Origin: CBDUBU01 sp965365465
GTDB lineage: Bacteria > Bacteroidota > Rhodothermia > Rhodothermales > DASSAV01
Length of the DNA stretch: 6,135 nucleotides
NCBI GenBank assembly: GCA_965365465.1
Contig: CBDUBU010000252.1
Location: forward strand, 1 to 6,135
Direction of reading: 5' to 3'
Shown: piece after piece, positions 1 through 5,059 of the stretch
Layout: each line of letters opens with the position of its first letter
How positions within the stretch are numbered: the first letter of the stretch is position 1
Program-made: the position numbers and the translations under genes
The notes under the pieces: model-generated
What the model was told of the DNA's origin: nothing
The model's database searches: none
The model's input: the letters and a program-made list of their open reading frames with translations, nothing else

Positions 1-841
1 GATCCGCCTTGAGTGCGTTGAAGTACTGAACGTGGATCTCCCAGCCGGGAAAAAGCCCGCCGAGTTCGAGCGGGCGCTGGTAGGCGCCGATGGCGGCCTC
101 GTCCCTTCCCCAGCGGGAGCGAATGTCGGAAAGGACAATCGTGGTGTCCGGCGTAACCACCTCAAACCCCAGATGTTCTTCCGGCACATGACCGACCTCG
201 CGTTGCTCGGCCTGTTCTTCGCGGAGAAGGCGGTAGGCGCGAGGAATGACCTGGCGCAGCACTTCCTGCGCGTTGATTTTTGCCCCATGCACCACGAGCC
301 GGTTGTCAATACCTGCATTCTGGAAGCGGTAGACGTAATGAAATGGTCCATACGGCCCTTCCGCGACACCGCGCAACGGACGCCCGTTCTCCACACGGTT
401 TGCCAGGGTCGCCAGTGGGAGTGCGCGCAGGAGTTCATCCGGGTGCGTGGCGGATCGTCCGGGATAGAGGGTGGAATCCGCGAGATCGATGAAAAAGGGA
501 TAATCAATCAGTCCGGGCGTCGGCTGATCGAAAGGGGCATCGTAGTAGGCTCCCGTAGGCGAGGAGGCGTCGCGCACGACGTAACCGGTTTCATCCAGGG
601 CTTTCGCAATGTTCTCCTCATACAGAATGCGCTCCGAGATGCGGGCCAGCCCGTCGGAGAGCTGCACGGCCTCCGAATAAAGGCCCTGTTCTACCTCGTT
701 GACGAGGCGCCGCTGGGTTCGCAGCTCGAGCGCGGCCAGAAAAAAGCTCGGAACGACTGCTACCAGCACGACGAGGGCGCCGAGCAGCCATCTTGTTCCG
801 GAACTAAAGTGCCGGGGTTTCTTTGCAGGGGATCGGTTCAA
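1..841 (-). CDS. Membrane-anchored sensor protein, N-terminal part (probable histidine kinase), runs off the left edge
   Basis: The minus strand is open from position 841 to the window edge, giving 280 residues. The N-terminus is basic (KKPR at residues 7-10), followed by one strong membrane helix at about 18-38 and a long extracytoplasmic-looking region that is still going at the edge. This layout, an N-terminal helix followed by a coiled 'VNEVEQGLYSEAVQL' linker and a sensor domain, is typical of two-component sensor kinases. The kinase core would lie outside the window, so the kinase call is inference; a chemoreceptor or a plain membrane sensor also fits. The start is taken as TTG at 841-839 because GAGGA lies 4 nt upstream at 846-850, and because the 280 residues contain no ATG codon. 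The earliest in-frame GTG falls inside the membrane helix. The gene is divergent from the small membrane protein gene at 965. Confidence 0.6.
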   Translation of the reverse strand, partial: MNRSPAKKPRHFSSGTRWLLGALVVLVAVVPSFFLAALELRTQRRLVNEVEQGLYSEAVQLSDGLARISERILYEENIAKALDETGYVVRDASSPTGAYYDAPFDQPTPGLIDYPFFIDLADSTLYPGRSATHPDELLRALPLATLANRVENGRPLRGVAEGPYGPFHYVYRFQNAGIDNRLVVHGAKINAQEVLRQVIPRAYRLLREEQAEQREVGHVPEEHLGFEVVTPDTTIVLSDIRSRWGRDEAAIGAYQRPLELGGLFPGWEIHVQYFNALKAD

Positions 842-964
842 AGGTTCCTCTTGTCTTGCGGTAAGAGAGATCCTTTCGGTATGTTGTGTAAGGATGCGGC
901 GAACGAAAATGGAGCTTTCCCTTCCTGTAATATAACCGGAGCAGGTATAATAGCCTAAAACCCC
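842..964. promoter_or_regulatory. Divergent promoter region between the sensor gene and the 68-aa membrane protein gene
   Basis: This gap holds a TATAAT at 946-951 on the plus strand and, offset by one base, TATTAT on the minus strand (952-947). The same short AT-rich patch could therefore serve as the -10 box in both directions. A second minus-strand candidate, TATATT, lies at 934-929. No good -35 (TTGACA-like) hexamer is visible for any of them. If the plus-strand box is used, transcription would begin only a few bases before the GTG at 965, giving a near-leaderless message. Seen: the boxes. Inferred: their use. Confidence 0.35.
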
Positions 965-1171
965 GTGAACCAGTATTCCGTCGTTATCGCCGTTTCGTTG
1001 GTCGGTTTCCTTTTGCTGGCTGTCCTCTTGCTGACGCCTGTTTATCTGTTCCTCAAGCGGGAAGAGAAATCCAGCGAGGCATGGACGGATGAGGAAATCG
1101 CAAAACGCCTGCGCGAAAAACATTCCGCATCGAACGGCGCCCATCCGGAGCAGGAGGAAAAAGGGGCATAA
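965..1171 (+). CDS. Small single-helix membrane protein, 68 aa, function unknown
   Basis: The gene starts with GTG and encodes one hydrophobic helix at about residues 6-28, ending in the positively charged 'FLKREEK'. A charged, hydrophilic C-terminal tail rich in Glu and Lys follows. By the positive-inside rule the N-terminus is outside and the tail is cytoplasmic. I do not recognise a family. The shape resembles small accessory subunits of membrane complexes, but that is only a shape comparison. There is no Shine-Dalgarno sequence at normal spacing; a TATAAT box at 946-951 suggests a very short leader. The coherent hydrophobic block next to a charged tail, and the lack of a competing gene on the other strand, support it as real. 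It converges with the SPW-like gene, with 31 nt between the stops and no convincing terminator there. Confidence 0.6.
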   Translation: MNQYSVVIAVSLVGFLLLAVLLLTPVYLFLKREEKSSEAWTDEEIAKRLREKHSASNGAHPEQEEKGA

Positions 1172-1202
1172 CGGGCCGGCCAGGCGGAAACCCGGTCGGG
1201 GC

Positions 1203-1568
1203 CTATGTTTTGTCGCGTTTCTGCTGGTGAAACGCGCTCCAGGCGCGGGGCGGGACGTGCGAACGGGTGGGGATCATGGCGAGAATGACCAGCAACAGCG
1301 CTACTGTCACGTAATTCTGATAGGCGGGCGGCGGGGGAGAGGGCTGCGTGAGGAAGGTCACGCCGATCAGCCAGGCCGAAACGATCAGGTTGGCGAAGTG
1401 GAGTTTCTCCGCAGGCGGCCACAGCGCCGTCAGGGAGATGACGGCGATCACCAGCGCAGAGATCAGATCGTTTGCCCACAAAAACGTTTCCTCCGGGCCA
1501 TGCCTGAAGATAAACGGACTCATAGCCAGCCAGCAGGCAACAGCGATTTCCGACGAACGCGCCCACAT
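1203..1568 (-). CDS. SPW-repeat-like integral membrane protein, 121 aa
   Basis: Four membrane helices are visible at about residues 6-21, 30-49, 56-73 and 82-99. The first contains 'WLAMSPFIF' (13-21), which matches the Trp...Ser-Pro signature of SPW-repeat proteins, and the second begins 'WANDLISA', the usual W-N-D companion motif. The second half looks like a weaker copy of the first (ANLIVSAWLIG), as expected for a tandem-repeat fold. The tail is short, basic and probably cytoplasmic. The biochemical role of SPW proteins is unknown. Its start codon overlaps the stop of the VKOR-family gene by one base (TAATG), and a strong GGAGGA lies 7 nt upstream inside that gene, so the two should be translated together. 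From memory, SPW-type and VKOR-type genes are neighbours in other bacteria, which would suggest a shared membrane function. Confidence 0.75.
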   Translation of the reverse strand: MWARSSEIAVACWLAMSPFIFRHGPEETFLWANDLISALVIAVISLTALWPPAEKLHFANLIVSAWLIGVTFLTQPSPPPPAYQNYVTVALLLVILAMIPTRSHVPPRAWSAFHQQKRDKT

Positions 1569-2215
1569 TACGATTTCCTCCGGTTTCTCTCGTTGATCAT
1601 GCCGGCCCCCACTTCATGCGCTATCTCCGAGGGACGCCCGAAGAAGGTGTTTGCCAGAAGGCGCAGATCGCGGGATTTCTTCCAGACCCGTCGCAGGTAA
1701 ATCAGGCAGGACCAGACCTCGTCGTAGGCCAGAAAGACGAGCGCCAGCGAGATGACGGCGGTGACCAGGCACAGGAAGCACCAGTTGCCCACCACGAAGG
1801 CTTGCATCATGACAAGAATGGCGCTCACGATGCCCAGCGGAATAACATCGATGCCGAAGATAATGACGAGCCAGGGCCGGTACTGCCACCGGCGCGTCGA
1901 GCCGGCCATTGCAAAGAGTACATCTCCCAGATAGGCCACGGCTCCAAGCATGGCATCCGGAATGCGGATCGCACGTTCCATGCTTTTCGATACATCGGAA
2001 TCCAGCACTTTCATGGACTGGTTTCCGAAAACGGGATCCCACACGGCGCTGATCAGGCCCCACTGGTACAGTCCCATGTAGACGGAAATAAAAAACGCGA
2101 CGAGCGCCAGAAGCGAAATCATCACGCGCTGCTTCCAGCTTGAAGGGTTGTACTCGAAAGGTTCAGGAGCCGCCGAAAGCGGCGGCAACCCTTCAAGGGT
2201 GGGATGCGTCGTCAT
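1568..2215 (-). CDS. Vitamin K epoxide reductase (VKOR) family membrane protein, 215 aa
   Basis: VKOR homologues are membrane thiol oxidoreductases that pass electrons from periplasmic disulfide-forming proteins to quinone. Here the hallmark CxxC sits at residues 146-149 in 'GNWCFLCL', near the start of a membrane helix. Helices are seen at about 32-54, 89-105, 114-138 and 147-165. The segment before helix 2 reads 'RIPDAMLGAVAYLGD', which aligns with the family's conserved 'iP.a.lGa.aYl'. The loop between helices 1 and 2 (about 55-85) normally carries two shuttle cysteines and here has none; the only other Cys is C170. It may therefore be a divergent branch with altered redox function. ATG at 2215 was chosen over an upstream in-frame ATG at 2404 because the upstream 63 residues overlap the comEA-like gene and are unlike a membrane protein N-terminus. 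An AGCAGG lies 8 nt upstream. It is translationally coupled to the SPW-like gene. Confidence 0.75.
   Translation of the reverse strand: MTTHPTLEGLPPLSAAPEPFEYNPSSWKQRVMISLLALVAFFISVYMGLYQWGLISAVWDPVFGNQSMKVLDSDVSKSMERAIRIPDAMLGAVAYLGDVLFAMAGSTRRWQYRPWLVIIFGIDVIPLGIVSAILVMMQAFVVGNWCFLCLVTAVISLALVFLAYDEVWSCLIYLRRVWKKSRDLRLLANTFFGRPSEIAHEVGAGMINERNRRKS
1576..1581 (-). promoter_or_regulatory. Strong ribosome binding site for the SPW-like gene
   Basis: GGAGGA on the minus strand lies 7 nt before the ATG at 1568, inside the last codons of the VKOR-family gene. Together with the TAATG stop/start overlap it fixes the start of the downstream gene and points to coupled translation. Confidence 0.8.
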
Positions 2216-2260
2216 GCGCCCGGCCTGCTGTTCTCGATCTCTGCGATAAACCTTGCTCTT

Positions 2261-2284
2261 TGCCTTTAAAGTAAACGAAAGGCA
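2261..2284. repeat. 7-bp inverted repeat upstream of the VKOR-family gene
   Basis: Perfect arms TGCCTTT (2261-2267) and AAAGGCA (2278-2284) flank a 10-nt spacer, 45 nt upstream of the VKOR start. The inner CTTTAAAG (2264-2271) is itself palindromic. No T-run follows on the minus strand, so a terminator for the preceding comEA-like gene is unlikely. It may be an operator or just chance sequence. The right arm is also part of a 15-nt motif that recurs, with one mismatch, at 2364-2378. Confidence 0.4.
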
Positions 2285-2348
2285 GTCAGGTTCAGGCCTT
2301 TGTAAAGCCCCCTGTAATCTTCGTGGAAAAGCGGGCAACTTCTCCGGG

Positions 2349-2801
2349 TCAGGGTGGGTCCACGTAAAGGAAAGGCAGAAGACGGGCCAGTGTTTTCTCG
2401 CCAATCCCGTTGACGGCGGTGAGTTCGCGCACCTCCCGGAAGCCGCCTCTTGCGTCGCGGTAGGCGATGATCCGGGCGGCCAGTTGAGGACCGATGCGCG
2501 GCAAGCCCTCCAGTTCCACTGCCGTAGCCGTATTGAGGTTCAACCGGGCGACGGGAGCATCCGGGATTACGGAGGAGGTGTCTGTAGCCGGCGCGGCCGG
2601 GACCAGACTCGGCAGGGCGTGTGACCCCTGTTCAAAAAGGCTGTCAGTTTCGGCGTAAATGTCCGCTGGGAACGGAGCGGGACGGCTTTCAAAAAACCGG
2701 ATGGATACTCCAAGAGCAAAAAGGACCGACACCACCGTGAGCGCCGTACACTCCGGCCCTGTTATGGCAAGATGCTGCTGGAGACGATAGAGCCGTTTCA
2801 T
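2349..2801 (-). CDS. ComEA-like helix-hairpin-helix DNA-binding protein, 150 aa
   Basis: A short N-terminal segment is followed by a membrane anchor at about residues 18-36, then a Pro/Ala-rich linker (about 40-85) and a C-terminal domain starting 'LNLNTA' at 87. This domain holds two helix-hairpin-helix motifs, 'LPRIGPQLAARI' (100-111) and 'VNGIGEKTLARL' (130-141), with 'GGFREVREL' between them. This order is diagnostic of the ComEA/competence HhH domain, which binds DNA non-specifically through the backbone. In naturally competent bacteria ComEA binds incoming DNA on the outer face of the inner membrane. The single N-terminal anchor fits that location, but no other competence genes are in the window, so a role in DNA uptake is inferred. 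The start at 2801 lies 23 nt after the four-helix protein gene. No strong Shine-Dalgarno is visible, so coupling to the upstream gene is likely. Confidence 0.85.
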   Translation of the reverse strand: MKRLYRLQQHLAITGPECTALTVVSVLFALGVSIRFFESRPAPFPADIYAETDSLFEQGSHALPSLVPAAPATDTSSVIPDAPVARLNLNTATAVELEGLPRIGPQLAARIIAYRDARGGFREVRELTAVNGIGEKTLARLLPFLYVDPP

Positions 2802-2824
2802 GGCTGCGTAGATAAGGCAGGCGC

Positions 2825-3319
2825 TTACAAGGCTTCGTTCTGATAGATCAGTTCCCGTTCGCGCCCGGATAGTTCGAGCGCCTCAATGGAACGTTCCCGT
2901 GTGGGCATTTGCATTGCCTGGGCGGCCATCACCACCAGAAACACAACGACAAAAACGGAGCTGCCGGTCAGCAGAAAGCCTACCCCGGTTGCCAGGCCGC
3001 CGCCTTCCATCAAAGCAAAACGCACGATGGTCGCCTTCTGAAACGCCGCCAGCTTTGCGGCCAGCGTTGGTTGCTCGGTGGCCCGGCGGCGAAGGGGCGC
3101 ATAAACGAACCAGGAAGCAACGAGGCCGGCCGCTGCGATTGTCAGCAGGATGAAGAGCAACGCCGGCTCCGGCTCCATTGCCGGCGCAAACGTCCCGGAA
3201 GCAAGCAGGAAGGCAGCCGTCGCCATAAAAATTGCCTGCCCTGCTACGAGCGCCGCAACGATGATGATGATCTGGCGGAAAAACTGGTCGGGGCGGGTTG
3301 CGGTAAGGGGTGCGTTCAT
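2825..3319 (-). CDS. Conserved four-helix membrane protein, 164 aa, function unknown
   Basis: Four hydrophobic helices are visible at about residues 17-40, 53-74, 97-117 and 119-137, with a basic cytoplasmic-type loop 'PLRRRATEQ' after helix 2. Helix 3 starts 'IVRFALMEGGG' and continues to 'FLLTGS', and the C-terminus reads 'MPTRERSIEALELS'. I recall this combination (R.AL.EG..L....LTG, then PT...I...L.L) from a conserved uncharacterised family common in Bacteroidota; that is memory, not a search. No catalytic motif is evident. The ATG overlaps the TGA of the upstream sugar isomerase gene by four bases (ATGA) and lacks its own Shine-Dalgarno sequence, so translation should depend on the upstream gene. 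Inward helices rich in Gly suggest tight packing, but no substrate can be proposed. Confidence 0.75.
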   Translation of the reverse strand: MNAPLTATRPDQFFRQIIIIVAALVAGQAIFMATAAFLLASGTFAPAMEPEPALLFILLTIAAAGLVASWFVYAPLRRRATEQPTLAAKLAAFQKATIVRFALMEGGGLATGVGFLLTGSSVFVVVFLVVMAAQAMQMPTRERSIEALELSGRERELIYQNEAL

Positions 3320-4161
3320 TCGGCGCCAAGCGATTGGAGGAATTCGTAGCTCTTGCGCATATTGTCTTCACCGGCCACTTCCAGCGTGGTGTATTCGAGG
3401 TGAGGGGCGTCTTTCAGCGCCTCATAAACGCCCCGAATGTCGATCACGCCCTCGCCGAGCGGCACGAGGCCCATGCCGCAGCCGTACATTGTTCCCCGGC
3501 GCGATTCCCACTCAGCCGGGAGATCCTTCCAGTGTACATGGCGGATGTGCGGCTTGAAGGTTTCCGCAAACGCCACCGGGTCGGCGCCGCCAAGCCAGGA
3601 ATTGCCCGTATCCAGATTCACGCCCAGCGCATCCGGGTTGCCGAGCCGGTCCATGATGGCCTGCATCCCCTCTATCGAATCGGTAAGCACTCCGTGGGGT
3701 TCGAGGAGGATCTCTACGCCGAGCGCTTCGGCCAGACGAACAGGTTCATAGAGTTTTTCGGCTACGACGAATACCTGTTCCTCATGAGAGAGACGATGTC
3801 CCCAGTCCGTTTTGGGGTCGCCTTCGGTCGTGATAACGTGTTTTACGCTCATCCCTGCCGCCAGCCGCACCGCTTTCAAGATCTCGGACGTGCCATAGCG
3901 GGACGGAGCGCTCGGATCGAGCAGGTTGGCGTGCGCGCAAACGCTGGTTATGGTCAGCCCGTGTTTCTCGAACAGGTGCAGCACGTCGCGCGGGTTGTCG
4001 TCGAGGCTGACAGTTGCCGAGAAGCCGAACTCACGACCCAGCAAGCCGCCCGGATGGTTGTCGGTTACGTCGGCATACTTGAATCCAAGTTCAGCAATGC
4101 GCTCAAGCTGGTGTTCCAGCGTCTGGAAGGGGTCAATGAGCGCAAAACAACCTACTTTCAT
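3316..4161 (-). CDS. Sugar phosphate isomerase/epimerase family protein (xylose isomerase-like TIM barrel), 281 aa
   Basis: This is a full-length single-domain TIM barrel of the AP-endonuclease-2/xylose-isomerase-like superfamily (usual size about 250-300 aa). These cytoplasmic enzymes isomerise or epimerise sugars or related polyols using a divalent metal. Probable metal ligands are E154 (ILLEPHG), D184 (NLDTGNS), H210 (HVHWKD) and E261 (TTLEVAGED). H77 (AHAN) and the C-terminal 'LGEGVIDI' (235-242) are also typical. The N-terminus begins directly with the first barrel strand (MKVGCFA), which supports the ATG at 4161, and GAGG lies 8 nt upstream. The substrate cannot be told from the sequence; inosose, hydroxypyruvate or ketose relatives are all possible. 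It heads the compact minus-strand run, overlapping the next gene by ATGA. An 11-bp inverted repeat 45 nt upstream may control it. Confidence 0.85.
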   Translation of the reverse strand: MKVGCFALIDPFQTLEHQLERIAELGFKYADVTDNHPGGLLGREFGFSATVSLDDNPRDVLHLFEKHGLTITSVCAHANLLDPSAPSRYGTSEILKAVRLAAGMSVKHVITTEGDPKTDWGHRLSHEEQVFVVAEKLYEPVRLAEALGVEILLEPHGVLTDSIEGMQAIMDRLGNPDALGVNLDTGNSWLGGADPVAFAETFKPHIRHVHWKDLPAEWESRRGTMYGCGMGLVPLGEGVIDIRGVYEALKDAPHLEYTTLEVAGEDNMRKSYEFLQSLGAE

Positions 4162-4205
4162 ATCTGCTGCCTCGGATGCTTTAAAGCTTGAGAAGCCTTT
4201 TCAGA

Positions 4206-4241
4206 CACGTTGTTTTTTCTTTTTTTATCGAAAACAACGTG
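4206..4241. repeat. Perfect 11-bp inverted repeat, candidate operator of the isomerase run
   Basis: CACGTTGTTTT at 4206-4216 is mirrored exactly by AAAACAACGTG at 4231-4241, with a 14-nt T-rich spacer. The half-site centres are 25 bp apart, a little over two helical turns, which suits a dimeric or tetrameric regulator. It lies 45 nt before the isomerase start, where a promoter-proximal operator would be expected. No T-run follows the hairpin on either strand, so an intrinsic terminator is less likely. Seen: the symmetry. Inferred: regulator binding. Confidence 0.6.
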
Positions 4242-4334
4242 CGTAACGGCGAAGGGCGTTCCTGCGGTTTTTGTCGTCAAAATCTGTTTGATAATAACAA
4301 ATAGGGAAAAGGCGTGCAAAATGGGTTCGGCTTT

Positions 4335-4485
4335 ATGGCAGATAAAAATGTACGGTATGCTCGTCTGTGAGTACGTAGCCCTGGCTGTGGCGCAGAAAAT
4401 TCCGCTCGTTACAGGAGATCGGACGGCGGCTCGGCTATTTCCGGAGGTTGCTGTGCTGCTCGAAGATTTCGCTTCCGGCTCCTGA
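4335..4485 (+). pseudogene. Decayed 3' fragment of a VapC-type PIN-domain toxin gene
   Basis: From 4366 to the TGA at 4483-4485 the plus strand encodes 'CEYVALA', 'IPLVTGD' and 'LFPEVAVLLEDFA', the C-terminal third of a VapC PIN ribonuclease. It matches the family pattern YDCEYVALA...PLVT.D....FP.V.V.L..F. The first two acidic catalytic residues (the Asp of the first strand and the central Glu) and about 85 N-terminal residues are absent. The conserved 'YD' before CEY is broken: Tyr (TAT, 4356-4358) is in a different frame, preceded by 'MADKNVR' in that frame, and about four extra bases separate it from CEY. This suggests a frameshift as well as 5' loss. An in-frame ATG exists upstream, but its product would have an unrelated N-terminus and no active site. 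No antitoxin gene is visible before it. Most likely a relic of an eroded toxin-antitoxin locus. Confidence 0.7.
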
Positions 4486-4583
4486 CAAAATGTGCTTCCC
4501 TTCCACCGGATTTGCTCGTACCGTCAGAAGCCCTACACGCCGAATCGGGTTTTCCCTACACACGCTTCAGGTGAATCCTGTCA

Positions 4584-4602
4584 CAACGGGCGGCTCCCGT
4601 TG
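4584..4602. repeat. 7-bp hairpin with 5-nt loop
   Basis: CAACGGG (4584-4590) pairs with CCCGTTG (4596-4602) around CGGCT. A smaller CAGG/CCTG hairpin (4568-4580) sits just before it, so the two form a tandem. No T-run follows on either strand. Confidence 0.45.
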
Positions 4603-4719
4603 CCGATACTAAATCCAGTAAGCAGCAGCAAGCGCATTGAATCGGCAGGACGTGCATCGACACGCCAACATCACCAAGCCTGCGCCTCCTGCTGCCTGGA
4701 TCTGGTTCTCCTTGTGTTT

Positions 4720-4751
4720 CGAGGCCCGGCGTCACAGGATGTCGGGCCTCG
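4720..4751. repeat. 14-bp hairpin with ACAG tetraloop, possible small-RNA end or weak terminator
   Basis: The outer nine pairs are perfect (CGAGGCCCG at 4720-4728 against CGGGCCTCG at 4743-4751). As plus-strand RNA the stem continues through G-U, C-G, G-U, U-A and C-G to a closing ACAG loop at 4734-4737. The two G-U pairs close on the plus-strand RNA and would be A-C mismatches on the minus strand, so the plus strand is the better folder. The following bases (CTGCATTTGTG) give only a poor U-tract, so it is not a textbook intrinsic terminator. No clear gene precedes it on either strand. Confidence 0.6.
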
Positions 4752-4890
4752 CTGCATTTGTGCAAAGGCGCCTGCCGGCGGGGGGCAAATTAATGCCCTT
4801 GCTCAGGGTATCTTTTCGTCCCTTTTTACGTATCGGCGCGTGAACGTGTGTATTAAAAGATAAACGCCCTTCTCCGATATGTAGCAGGCC

Positions 4891-5043
4891 ATGAACGAGC
4901 AGCGAAACAACCACGCAGAGACCCATGCGGCAAAGCCCCGCTGGACCGATTCCTTCCGCCTGAATGAGGCGCAGGCGACCTTCGGCGTCCTCGTCATCGT
5001 GCTGCTCTTTTCGGCGCTGGCTCAGACGCTCGGCTGGTGGTAG
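4891..5043 (+). CDS. Very small membrane protein, 50 aa, function unknown
   Basis: ATG at 4891 to TAG at 5043 encodes a hydrophilic, basic and acidic N-terminal half (to about residue 28) and one C-terminal membrane helix of about 20 residues ('FGVLVIVLLFSALAQTLGWW' at 31-50). The chain ends right after the helix with two Trp. This is a tail-anchored layout with the N-terminus cytoplasmic. AGCAGG lies just 2 nt before the ATG, a tight but possible ribosome binding site. No family is recognised. The clean split between charged and hydrophobic parts, and the stop right at the helix end, favour a real gene over chance. It converges on the cupin gene, with only 16 nt between stops. Confidence 0.55.
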   Translation: MNEQRNNHAETHAAKPRWTDSFRLNEAQATFGVLVIVLLFSALAQTLGWW

Positions 5044-5059
5044 CAGAGCAAAAGGACAT

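Larger units (their letters stand above)
4486..4890. other. 405-bp stretch without a convincing gene; several hairpins
   Basis: Open frames here (such as 4492-4863 plus and 4556-4765 minus) give low-complexity, Cys/Arg/Pro-rich products with no recognisable domain, and start codons lack Shine-Dalgarno sequences. Visible structure includes small hairpins at 4568-4580 (CAGG/CCTG) and 4584-4602 (CAACGGG/CCCGTTG), a long hairpin at 4720-4751, and GGGCA/TGCCC at 4783-4798. I found no tRNA T-loop, SRP, tmRNA or RNase P core motifs. It could hold an unrecognised small RNA, or be decay debris continuous with the vapC relic. Confidence 0.5.

Noticed and set aside
32..958. Plus-strand open frame of 308 codons
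   Set aside because: It is antisense to the sensor gene, shows no domain or membrane pattern, and its codon content mirrors the minus-strand gene. The minus strand has a coherent membrane anchor and Shine-Dalgarno.
1172..1202. Possible bidirectional terminator between the 68-aa and SPW-like genes
   Set aside because: GC-rich with GGCCGGCC, but I could not pair more than about four consecutive bases into a stem with a T-run on either side.
2216..2404. 63-residue N-terminal extension of the VKOR-family gene
   Set aside because: It would overlap the end of the comEA-like gene, cross the inverted repeat, and resembles no VKOR N-terminus; ATG at 2215 is better.
3310..4191. Plus-strand open frame of 293 codons
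   Set aside because: It is the exact antisense of the sugar isomerase gene, which has clear TIM-barrel metal ligands.
4690..4720. Minus-strand 'GAACCAGATCCAGG' resembling part of a TPP riboswitch core
   Set aside because: The required CTGAGA element and the GGAT/AATGCCAGCG part are missing, and no thiamine gene follows on that strand.
4492..4863. Plus-strand open frame of 123 codons in the gene-poor stretch
   Set aside because: The product is rich in Cys, Arg, Pro and Ser with no domain, spans the 14-bp hairpin, and lacks a ribosome binding site.
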